From NCBI RefSeq assembly GCF_021655555.1, contig NZ_AP023086.1:4804685-4868684 (forward strand): DNA of 64,000 bases, written 5' to 3'. The position numbers and the translations under genes are program-made. Source of the stretch: Marinagarivorans cellulosilyticus (GTDB lineage Bacteria > Pseudomonadota > Gammaproteobacteria > Pseudomonadales > Cellvibrionaceae). Positions 34,149 through 42,559 of this stretch are shown one piece after another; position 1 is the stretch's first letter, and each line of letters begins with the position of its first letter. The notes under the pieces are model-generated. The model had not been told where the DNA came from. It made no database searches and was given only the letters and a program-made list of their open reading frames with translations.

Positions 34149-36739
34149 ATACCCCACAAAATGCCAGCGCCGCGCTAGCGGCCACACCATTTAATGTGGT
34201 CGCGACAGCGGGCACCTGCGTTACCGCTATAGCGCAAAGCGCTTGGTCCTCGATAGCCATAGCGCCAAACACCGCCACTGAACCTGCACAACTAGAAACC
34301 ATCACGCAAACTTGGAGCCCGGGCCTAGATGCATTTGCAGCGCAAGGGATTAGCGCCACCGAACGGGAGAATTACGACGTTTGGTACCGCTGCGGCTTCT
34401 CGCTTGATGATATCAGCCAATGCGAAACTCGCTTACGCTTTGAAGGTTTAGCCACGGTGGCCGAAGTCTGGCTGAACGGTATTCGCCTGCTGCAAAGCGA
34501 TAATATGTTTGTGCAACATCAGCTCAGTATTAGTGCTGTTAGCCAAACAGAAAACACACTCTATATTCGAATTCTGGCCTTAACACCACTGCTCAATGCG
34601 CGTAAACCTCGCCCAAAATGGCGCACGCCTTTTGTTAACCATAAAAATCTTTCGTGGTTTCGCACATCTCAAATCGGGCGCATCCCTACATGGTCGCCAC
34701 CGCCCGCGATTATTGGGCCTTGGTTGCCCGTTTCTGTTATTCAGCTACGCACACTAACCCTTAACGCTTGCCAGCTACAGTGTTCGATCGAGGGTAACCA
34801 AGGCGTCGTAAACGCGAATATCGAACTGCACGCACTAAACGGAAAAAGTATTGATAGCGTTCAATTGCAGGTAGGTAGCCAAAAAGCGCTGCTCATTAAG
34901 GCGCAGGCCAATGGCGATAAACAACCTCGATATACTGGGCAATTAACGTTAAGCAATGTTCAAACGTGGTGGCCACATACCCATGGTGAACCTGCGCGCT
35001 ACGACGCTGCGCTTATCGTCACTATCGATGGCCAACAGCATATTATCGATTGCGACCCCTTGGGTTTTAGAACATTAGCGTGGAGCAACCTTGCAGCGGC
35101 ATTAAATACTAAAGGGCAATTCAAAGAAGACTTTGGCCTAACCCTTAACGGCGAAAAAATATTTTGCCGCGGCGCTTGCTGGACACCTTTAAATATACAC
35201 AACACTCACACTAGCGAAGCGCAATACAAAGAAGCACTGCTGCAACTACGCGATGCGGGCATTAACATGCTTCGCATAAGCGGTACATTTTATTACGAGC
35301 AAGATGTTTTTTATCGCCTATGCGACGAGCTAGGAATTTTAGTGTGGCAAGACTTTATGTTTGCTCGCTTAGCCTACCCCTTCGAAAATGAAGCTTTTTA
35401 TGCTTCGGCCATTGCAGAAGCCACGCAAGTTTTACAGCGCCTGCACTTTAGGCCAAGCCTTGCCATTCTTTGTGGCAATACCGAAATAGAACAACAAACG
35501 GCCATGCTGGGCTTACCGCTAGAAGGCGAGCTACATAATTTTTTCCGAAAAAGCCTAGCTGATCTTTGCTCTGAAATTGCACCGGCTACTGCCTACTGGC
35601 CATCATCACCGGCCGGTGGCGACTTACCGTTTAAAGTCACCCAAGGCGTTAGCCATTATTTTGGGGTGGGTGGTTATCAGCGCGGGCTAGAAGATGCACA
35701 ACTTAATAGCCCGCAATTTGCGAGCGAATGCTTAGCCTTTTCCAATGTGCCAGAAAACCCCGGCTTAAAACCCTTCCTACCCGACCAAGCTGGCTTTCCA
35801 ACTCACCCAGACTATAAAGCCGGGGTAGCACGCGATGTCAGTTCCGGCTGGGATTTCGCCGATATTAGCGATCACTACATCGAGCGTTTATTTCATGTGG
35901 ATACCCGGCAACTGCGTTATCAAGATCCACAGCGTTACTTTCAACTATCGCGCATAGCCTGCGGCGAAATCATGTCCAAGGTTTATGGTTTATGGCGCCG
36001 CGAAAGCTCGGCGTGTAACGGCGCGTTAATTTGGTTTTTGCGGGATTTACAAAAAGGCGCCGGCTGGGGGTTAATCGACTCTGAAGGTAAAGCTAAATCG
36101 GTTTACTATTATTTAAAACGCGCTTGGGCGCCGCTTGGGCTTTGGTTTGTTGACGAAGGGTTAAATGGTGTATCACTCAACCTTAGCCACGAAAAAGATA
36201 TTCCATTAAATAGCGAGCTAGAAATTATTCGCTACCAAGCCAATGGCCATATTGCACTAAGCCAAAAAGTACCTGTTAATTTAACGGGTCGCGGCCACCA
36301 GCAATGGAACGTCGAAGCCCTGCTCCAACAGTTTTTTGATATTAGCTATGCCTACAAATTTGGCCCTAAAGAGTACATGCTGATTCATGCGCGCTTATGG
36401 TCTAAAACTGACGCCGATGCAGGCTCTAGCCAGGTGTTAAACGAGTGCTTTTATTACCCATCAGATATGGGTTTACAATTGCAGGCCGAGCCCGAGTTAG
36501 AAAGCACAGCCGTCGCCAATAATACCGGTTATTCACTAACGGTTAGCGCTAAAAATTTCGCGCGCGCCGTCGCCATTAATGCGTACCCCTATACCCCTAG
36601 CGATAATTACTTTGATTTAGCACCTAATAGCTGCCGTACCATTGAATTACAAGCACCCGCCGAACCCAAGCCATTACGCGGCTCAATTGCTGTTTTTAAT
36701 AGTTTAAAAACGCATACCATTAATATTCAACAGAAGTAA
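34145..36739 (+). CDS. Glycoside hydrolase family 2-like (beta-mannosidase-type) protein
   Basis: An 864-residue GH2 protein. The N-terminal jelly-roll (about 70-200; DVWYRCGF, EGLATVAEVWLNGI) leads to an immunoglobulin-like domain and a TIM barrel (about 335-640). The acid/base Glu447 in CGNTEIEQ and a Glu528 in ASECLAF at the nucleophile position are present, as in beta-mannosidases. There is no signal peptide, so it is cytoplasmic. It starts with GTG overlapping the DUF1839 stop by four bases. A glycosidase inside a carrier-protein operon is odd: the family includes transferases and inactive relatives, so it might build or remove a glycoside of the pathway product (inference). Confidence 0.82.
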   Translation: MNTPQNASAALAATPFNVVATAGTCVTAIAQSAWSSIAIAPNTATEPAQLETITQTWSPGLDAFAAQGISATERENYDVWYRCGFSLDDISQCETRLRFEGLATVAEVWLNGIRLLQSDNMFVQHQLSISAVSQTENTLYIRILALTPLLNARKPRPKWRTPFVNHKNLSWFRTSQIGRIPTWSPPPAIIGPWLPVSVIQLRTLTLNACQLQCSIEGNQGVVNANIELHALNGKSIDSVQLQVGSQKALLIKAQANGDKQPRYTGQLTLSNVQTWWPHTHGEPARYDAALIVTIDGQQHIIDCDPLGFRTLAWSNLAAALNTKGQFKEDFGLTLNGEKIFCRGACWTPLNIHNTHTSEAQYKEALLQLRDAGINMLRISGTFYYEQDVFYRLCDELGILVWQDFMFARLAYPFENEAFYASAIAEATQVLQRLHFRPSLAILCGNTEIEQQTAMLGLPLEGELHNFFRKSLADLCSEIAPATAYWPSSPAGGDLPFKVTQGVSHYFGVGGYQRGLEDAQLNSPQFASECLAFSNVPENPGLKPFLPDQAGFPTHPDYKAGVARDVSSGWDFADISDHYIERLFHVDTRQLRYQDPQRYFQLSRIACGEIMSKVYGLWRRESSACNGALIWFLRDLQKGAGWGLIDSEGKAKSVYYYLKRAWAPLGLWFVDEGLNGVSLNLSHEKDIPLNSELEIIRYQANGHIALSQKVPVNLTGRGHQQWNVEALLQQFFDISYAYKFGPKEYMLIHARLWSKTDADAGSSQVLNECFYYPSDMGLQLQAEPELESTAVANNTGYSLTVSAKNFARAVAINAYPYTPSDNYFDLAPNSCRTIELQAPAEPKPLRGSIAVFNSLKTHTINIQQK

Positions 36740-36745
36740 TATCGC

Positions 36746-38584
36746 TTGACTGAATACGCTAAACCCAAGGTCCAAACAATACCCGCTATCGCACATGCCG
36801 ACGATGGCGCCATTCCATTTTGGATGGACGTAGAAGGCACAAAAGTATTCACTTGGTATCACCCAGCGCAAGGGCAAGAAAAGCAAAATCAAGCCATTGT
36901 GCTTTGTAATACTTTTGGCTCTGAAGCCATGCTACTGCACCCGGCTTACCGGCAACTGGCTATTGATTTAGCCGCACAAGGTTACCCTTGCTTACGCTTT
37001 GATTACCCGGGCACTGGCGATTCCCAAGGCTCGCCGCGCGCCCCTGAATTGCTCGCTAGCTGGCTACGCAGTATTCACCATGCGGTTGATTTTTTACGCA
37101 ACGAATCCGGTGTTGCGCGGGTAAGTTTATTCGGTATTTTGCTTGGGGCAACACTTGCCGCCCATGCCGCCAGCCAGCGCAAAGATATACACGCCCTATT
37201 ATTATGGGCACCTTACATTAGCGGTAAAAACTTTTTACGTGCAGTTAAGCTTCAAAGCAGTGTGATCACCGCCAATACAGACAACATCCGCCCCGCCGAC
37301 TGGTGTGATGGCGATAGCGAAGCATTTGGTTTTCTTTTAACAAAAGAGTTTTCACAAGCACTTAGCACGATTAACTTAAACAAAATATCTGAAGCGCCCT
37401 GCAAACAAGCCTATTTATTTGCACGTGACACAAGCTCCAATGAAGCAAAGTTAGCCAAAGTACTCAGCGAGTTGAATACAGAGCTAACGTTTGAAGATAC
37501 TGCCGTTGAGGATCTCAGTGCAATAACCGCAGAGATGCAAATCCCCACCGCAATCAACCAAAAAATAATATCGTGGTTGCAAGATAAGGAAAAACAGAGC
37601 AGTACTGACGCCATACAAAGCAGCAGCGACCCTATGCCGCTTGAACAGCAATACGCTACTGACTCATTTTCCGAAGAAGTGGTATTCCTAGATCATCATG
37701 AAAAGTTATTTAGCATAATCACTCACCCGCCTATAGAAATAGGAAATAACACCGGCATACTCCTTGTCAATGGCGGCTCCAACCACCGAGTAGGCATTAA
37801 CCGCAATTATACCGAGTGGGCGAGAGCTTGGGCTGCGCAAGGTTACACTGTGACCCGAATGGATATTTGCGGGCTAGGCGATACACCACCGCAAAAAGGG
37901 CAAGCGCGCAATACACTTTATTTAGACTCCACACTCGAAGAAGTACGAGTAAACATCGAACATCTTCGCAATACATTAGGCTTACAAAAAATCGTGGTAG
38001 CAGGCCTGTGCGGCGGCGCCTACCAAAGCCTTAGGTTTGCATTAACATCACAAAAAATCGACGGCATTTTACTGATTAACCCGCTTCGCTTTCAGAAACC
38101 ACTAAAACTGGAAGACGGCAGAAACACACATAATAGTGTTCAGCAATTAATTGCAACGACTTCGTTTTTAGCATTCGTACTATTTTTTATAAACTATAAG
38201 AACTGGAGCACACTTAAGCGGTGGGGCAGAACAAGCCTAAGCTTGGTTAAACATGCGTGCCTCCAATTACTGCAGCAATTAAAAGACCTAGCCCAACCTA
38301 AAAAATGGGGAACTTTAAGCCGTTACAATTTAGCAGCCAAGGAATTAGTTACCTTAACAAAACGCGAAATACACGTTTATATTTTGTGCAGCAATACAGA
38401 AGTAATTTTGCCCTTCTTTAAGGCCGCTCTTGCGCGCTACCGGCGAAAGCTCAATAAAACCCCTTATTTTATTATGGAAGAATTAAGCAGCACTAATCAC
38501 ATTCTTTCGCCAATATGGAGTCAAAAAAAAGCTTACGAGCAACTATCCAAACAGCTTAAAATTGTCACTGAACGAAAAGACTAA
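36746..38584 (+). CDS. Tandem alpha/beta-hydrolase protein without serine nucleophiles
   Basis: A 612-residue protein with two alpha/beta-hydrolase-like halves (about 25-280 and 310-610) joined by a Ser/Gln-rich linker. The nucleophile elbow of the first half reads GILLG (130-134), with Leu in place of Ser; that of the second reads GLCGG (420-424), with Cys422 in place of Ser. The acid-His parts are also unclear. It may be a scaffold, or a Cys-based thioesterase or acyltransferase using only the second domain. A hydrophobic patch (about 462-477) could touch membrane. The start is TTG at 36746, 6 bases after the GH2-like stop; MDVEGTK (27 codons on) is an alternative. It is the last gene of the carrier-protein operon and releases or transfers the product by position (inference). 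Confidence 0.7.
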   Translation: MTEYAKPKVQTIPAIAHADDGAIPFWMDVEGTKVFTWYHPAQGQEKQNQAIVLCNTFGSEAMLLHPAYRQLAIDLAAQGYPCLRFDYPGTGDSQGSPRAPELLASWLRSIHHAVDFLRNESGVARVSLFGILLGATLAAHAASQRKDIHALLLWAPYISGKNFLRAVKLQSSVITANTDNIRPADWCDGDSEAFGFLLTKEFSQALSTINLNKISEAPCKQAYLFARDTSSNEAKLAKVLSELNTELTFEDTAVEDLSAITAEMQIPTAINQKIISWLQDKEKQSSTDAIQSSSDPMPLEQQYATDSFSEEVVFLDHHEKLFSIITHPPIEIGNNTGILLVNGGSNHRVGINRNYTEWARAWAAQGYTVTRMDICGLGDTPPQKGQARNTLYLDSTLEEVRVNIEHLRNTLGLQKIVVAGLCGGAYQSLRFALTSQKIDGILLINPLRFQKPLKLEDGRNTHNSVQQLIATTSFLAFVLFFINYKNWSTLKRWGRTSLSLVKHACLQLLQQLKDLAQPKKWGTLSRYNLAAKELVTLTKREIHVYILCSNTEVILPFFKAALARYRRKLNKTPYFIMEELSSTNHILSPIWSQKKAYEQLSKQLKIVTERKD

Positions 38585-38608
38585 TACTAAGCAGCAATCA
38601 AAAAATTT

Positions 38609-39736
38609 TTAATCGAATACAAACTGCATGCGCAAACTAAAAGCGCTGCCCGTTTCCGGCAGCCTTATGTCACCAACATCTCCCGACACCAAATCGCCGC
38701 GCTGGTATTGTGCAGCAAGTTTAATTTTCTTAGTTGGGTAATAGGTTATCGCTAAATCGATGCTATTAGCATAATCCCTGTTATCGCCATAATCTAAATC
38801 GACGTAATTGACTCTAAAGGCAACTTCCAAGAACTGATCATTTTTAAAGTCGGGTTCTAACTCGCCATCTTCATAACGCCTGCCGTCGCCAACAAAACTA
38901 ACTGCAGCCTGCATATAACTGCCATAATAATCAGGTTCATAAGTAGAATCTGGCTTATCGGGGTTATCATCCTCAAACACCCAGCGCTGAGAAAATAACT
39001 CTGCTTGTAATGTTAAATAATGAAATAGTCCAGCAATTTCAAAATTGCTGGTATTAATGGCATTAGGGCTAAGTTTCGTGCCTTTTATTTGGTCTTCAAC
39101 ACTGCCGCCAACAATAACCGCCTCGTGCCTCAATTTATTATCGGTGACGACCTCGTTATTAAACCCCATACCAAGGTGAAGCAGGCCATCTTTGTGATCG
39201 CCGTAAAATAAACGTGTGCGAATGCTTGTTACATGGCCTGGCTCGTAGTCTTTATCTTCCGCAGATCTAAAAAACCGGCCAAGCTCTACCCCCAAGAAGC
39301 TATTTTTGTATTGGAAGCTAACCCCAGGACTACGGCTTAGTGTAAAAACCTCGCTGGCTATCGAACGTTCAAATAAGGGCAGTGTTTTTGTGCTTTGCAG
39401 GTTCTCTAAGCCAAAGGGTACTTTAAAGCGGCCCAGTTTTATATCGAACCGTTTTATGGGTTCGTACGTTAGATACGCATCATCAAACTCTAGCAGCCCC
39501 TTATCGGCATTAACTTTAAACGACAGCTTATATTTTAAATTATCTTTAAGGTCGTCTTTTATCGAAAATTTAATACGCCGTAAATCCCAAGCGTAACGCC
39601 CATCTTCCTCGTCCGTAAAAATATCGCCTGTCGTATAGTGAGTATCGACAATGCCATAACCGTCAACATCAAATGCCGCGGCTGCAGAGGTAAAAAAAGC
39701 TGCAATGGCAACCAGAAAATAACAATATATCTTCAA
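38609..39736 (-). CDS. OprO/OprP-type (phosphate-selective porin-like) outer-membrane protein
   Basis: A 375-residue porin. The signal peptide is about residues 1-21 (FFTSAAAAF). The rest alternates polar and aromatic residues as in transmembrane beta-strands, ends with a terminal Phe-x-Phe-Asp, and carries family landmarks (LRRIKFSIKDDLKDNLKYKLSFKVNADKGLLEFDDAYLTYEP, FDIKLGRFKVPFGLENLQ). It forms a channel for anions or other solutes in relatives. It lies downstream of the CotH lipoprotein gene on the same strand but is separated by a terminator, so it has its own promoter. Phosphate specificity cannot be judged from sequence. Confidence 0.85.
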   Translation of the reverse strand: MKIYCYFLVAIAAFFTSAAAAFDVDGYGIVDTHYTTGDIFTDEEDGRYAWDLRRIKFSIKDDLKDNLKYKLSFKVNADKGLLEFDDAYLTYEPIKRFDIKLGRFKVPFGLENLQSTKTLPLFERSIASEVFTLSRSPGVSFQYKNSFLGVELGRFFRSAEDKDYEPGHVTSIRTRLFYGDHKDGLLHLGMGFNNEVVTDNKLRHEAVIVGGSVEDQIKGTKLSPNAINTSNFEIAGLFHYLTLQAELFSQRWVFEDDNPDKPDSTYEPDYYGSYMQAAVSFVGDGRRYEDGELEPDFKNDQFLEVAFRVNYVDLDYGDNRDYANSIDLAITYYPTKKIKLAAQYQRGDLVSGDVGDIRLPETGSAFSLRMQFVFD

Positions 39737-39860
39737 CGTAATGATTCACATTAATAGAGATTTAAGATTAACGGCCAAGCGAGCCGAACGCCTAAAGAAC
39801 CCGTTTTGTATAGCCTGATTGTAAAGTGCAGTAGCTGTTTTCGCTAGATATACCCATTCA

Positions 39861-39900
39861 ACAAATAAAACAGCACAAAGGGCTATGCTCCTTTGTGCTG
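39861..39900 (-). terminator. Terminator after the CotH lipoprotein gene
   Basis: An 11-bp stem CAGCACAAAGG/CCTTTGTGCTG (39871-39881 with 39890-39900) followed on the minus strand by TTTTATTTGTT. It separates the CotH gene from the porin gene. Confidence 0.7.
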
Positions 39901-39926
39901 CTTCGCTCAATGCCCCTAAAAACTCC

Positions 39927-42161
39927 CTAAGGATTTATAGCATTAAAACTGGGTGAAGTTGTCCATTCAAAAGCACCGGAGCCATTCGGGGTTCTGGCAT
40001 AGCTTTGGTCTTCAGGAGCATCTTCGAATACTACTTGATCAGCAAATTCCAGCGCGGGGTTGACTAAGTAAACATATTCACCGCCGGCACTTAATTTAAA
40101 GTTCGCATGCAAGCCACCAAGCTCGTCGGCGTTATCATCTGCCCACACAACCAATGTAGCCCCAGCATCAATCACTGTGCCGCTAGGAAATGCCCATCGC
40201 TGTAACTGAGTATCTTCGTCGGTTAAATACCAACCGCTTAAATCAACAGCCTGAGCACTGTTATTGTAAAGCTCGATCCAATCGGCATATTCATCCAGTG
40301 CATTTGTTACGATGGTTTCGTTATCGGCAACCAATTCATTAATTACTACAGGGCTTTGCACTGCTGCGGCAGCCTGCACTTGATAAATATACACATCATG
40401 CTCTGCGCCTACCGGTGAATATGTCGCTGTACCGGTGGAGTTATTGGCAATCGCCTCTACGTAATAACGTACATATTCGCTTTTAGGCATGGGTGGAATA
40501 GTGGCAGTAAATTGCCCTCCACCGGCCATCATAGGCACTTTAGTAAAGCGCCCAGCAAGCCCAGTACCGTAGTAGAGGTATGCCGCCTTAACATTACCCT
40601 CAACGGTCGTTGATACTTCTACTGATTCTGTATCTTTTGGCCGCACAGAAGGTACGCCGGCGACTGCATCTACAACGCTAGTAATGCTCACAGCTGAGCC
40701 GCTCAGGTCGGCATGATTCATCAAATAATTGTAACGCGTGCTAAAGTAATCTTTTAGCGCAACAACTTCGCTTTCGAATTGCCCGTAGGAATATTCACGC
40801 ACAACCGCAGGCGCTGCAACATAGGTATTAATTAAATCTTTATAGCCATCGATTAATTTTTCCGCTATCTCTGGTTTTAGCGACTCTTCCATTATAGTGC
40901 GGTAATGGGCCAAATAACGTTCACGCAATTCTGGGATATTGAACAGTTTATTCATTAACGGAAAATTAGCATCGTTCATTTTATACAACGGGTTCCAGCT
41001 CGTCGCTAAACGATCGTCCATTGCCGAGTTGCCATCGTATTCAATAGGCACTAAGCGCCCCGTAAACAGATCGAAATAGACGTAATAATCCATGCCGCCT
41101 TTATTGATATAACCGTCATCATCCGTAAAAATATTCTCAGTAGCGATAAACCATAAAGCGGCATCAACATCCATATATTGGTTAAGCTCTTCGATTGAGG
41201 TTGCATCGCTCACCGAGCCTAACGCATGGGCGGCATTAGCGAGGTCCTGCCAAGGGTCAACCACGGTAGCCGATTTAAGTGTGTAAGCATCTTCGTAATC
41301 ACTGCCGTTTTCACCCAAATCATTCAGGGTAGACGTACCGGCACCAAAGGCGCCGCCAAATCCGCCACCAAAGCCACCACCGCTTGTCGACCTTTCTGCC
41401 CGCCAGCGGGTTGCATCACCATCAAAAAACCACTCTTTAACGTGGTCTTTTTCTAGCTTTTGAATATTGAGATAAACGCCATAATTCTCACCATTCACCA
41501 CTAGGTTTACAAAATTTCCGCGTGCACTAGGAATATTTTTACGGGCCAAATTGGCATAGACCACTTCGCGCATTGACGATGGGTCTTCATAGCCGTTATT
41601 TAATTTTAATTCGTTGTAGCCATTAATATCTTGGCCTTCTGTCGCCCACTCTAAATCAATGGAAAAAGATTTTTTATCGCCCGCGCGCGAATAGCTGGTA
41701 TTGCCGCGATAACGCACCCCTACTTGCTCTAGAGTTTTGTCTTTATAGCGTAACGTCGCGGGAATTTCGGTTTTACTGGCATAGTTTTGCGTCAACTGCG
41801 ACTTAAAATCCGCTTGATCAAAATCGAGGTAAATGGTTTCGATTACGCTTTCATCATACAGCTTCGAACTGTAAAAACCGCCTTGCTCCAAGCGTTCGCC
41901 ATCTTCACTAATGCGAAACTCATCCGGCAAATCAACAAACTGGCTAACACCACCGCTACTGCTTTGTGCCTGGCTGCTAACAGCTAGACTACTCGAGGCT
42001 TCACTGCTCTGAGCGACGCTGCTAGAACTCACCACCACGCTTTCACTACTCGATGCAACCGACGCAGGTGAACTGGATGATGTGCCTGGGTTAGGGCTAC
42101 CGGTGCAAGCACCCAATAAAGCCGCGGTAACGGCGAGAGGCAAGATACGCTGAATGTTCAT
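39927..42161 (-). CDS. CotH-kinase-like lipoprotein with C-terminal lamin-tail domain
   Basis: A 744-residue exported protein. The lipobox is LLGAC (Cys19); a Ser-rich linker covers about 23-75. A CotH-like domain occupies about 85-500: FKSQLTQNYASKTEIPATLRYKDKTLEQVGVRYRGNTS, KKSFSIDLEW, ELKLNNGYEDPSSMREV and the active-site-type segment PIEYDGNSAMDD. A Gly-rich insertion (GGGFGGGFGGAFGAG, about 259-273) interrupts it. A lamin-tail domain (VVINELVADNETIVTNALDEYADWIELYNNS) closes the protein at about 620-744. CotH is a protein kinase in Bacillus spores; marine relatives are linked to surface display. A Fur-box-like palindrome lies 22 bases upstream of the ATG, so iron control is likely. Confidence 0.88.
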   Translation of the reverse strand: MNIQRILPLAVTAALLGACTGSPNPGTSSSSPASVASSSESVVVSSSSVAQSSEASSSLAVSSQAQSSSGGVSQFVDLPDEFRISEDGERLEQGGFYSSKLYDESVIETIYLDFDQADFKSQLTQNYASKTEIPATLRYKDKTLEQVGVRYRGNTSYSRAGDKKSFSIDLEWATEGQDINGYNELKLNNGYEDPSSMREVVYANLARKNIPSARGNFVNLVVNGENYGVYLNIQKLEKDHVKEWFFDGDATRWRAERSTSGGGFGGGFGGAFGAGTSTLNDLGENGSDYEDAYTLKSATVVDPWQDLANAAHALGSVSDATSIEELNQYMDVDAALWFIATENIFTDDDGYINKGGMDYYVYFDLFTGRLVPIEYDGNSAMDDRLATSWNPLYKMNDANFPLMNKLFNIPELRERYLAHYRTIMEESLKPEIAEKLIDGYKDLINTYVAAPAVVREYSYGQFESEVVALKDYFSTRYNYLMNHADLSGSAVSITSVVDAVAGVPSVRPKDTESVEVSTTVEGNVKAAYLYYGTGLAGRFTKVPMMAGGGQFTATIPPMPKSEYVRYYVEAIANNSTGTATYSPVGAEHDVYIYQVQAAAAVQSPVVINELVADNETIVTNALDEYADWIELYNNSAQAVDLSGWYLTDEDTQLQRWAFPSGTVIDAGATLVVWADDNADELGGLHANFKLSAGGEYVYLVNPALEFADQVVFEDAPEDQSYARTPNGSGAFEWTTSPSFNAINP

Positions 42162-42182
42162 AAGTCCCCAATACTAAGGTTA

Positions 42183-42197
42183 TGAGAATGATTCTCA
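42183..42197 (-). promoter_or_regulatory. Fur-box-like operator before the CotH gene
   Basis: TGAGAATGATTCTCA is a perfect 7-1-7 inverted repeat that differs from the Fur consensus half TGATAAT by one base. It covers a probable minus-strand promoter (TTGAGA, 16 bases, TAGTAT), so bound Fur-Fe2+ would block it. The rest of 42198-42559 is the divergent upstream region of the symporter gene and shows no other clear site. Confidence 0.7.
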
Positions 42198-42559
42198 AAT
42201 TTGTTTACCAATATAGTATCAGGCCAAATATGGTCGGATAAGATCATATTTGGTGTAAATTAACAAAAACATCACTGCGTTCCATTTTAGTTCTAGGTTT
42301 TGCGAGCCACAGCACAAAAGGCAAGTCGCGCACTTAAGCAAGCCGTAAAGAACAGCTTGCCGATATCCCCGCAATAATCCCTAACACCCGATAGCCGACG
42401 CTTTATAAGGTTTGCGGTAAATGCTATTGTTTCGCGTCGAAATTTTGACCATTTGGGGCATTGTGGCATTGGGGCACGTTACCCACTACCGGCATAAGCA
42501 CAGCCAATATCCCGCATGATTACTCGCAAGTTAGACAAACAATAACAATGAGGTAGACC

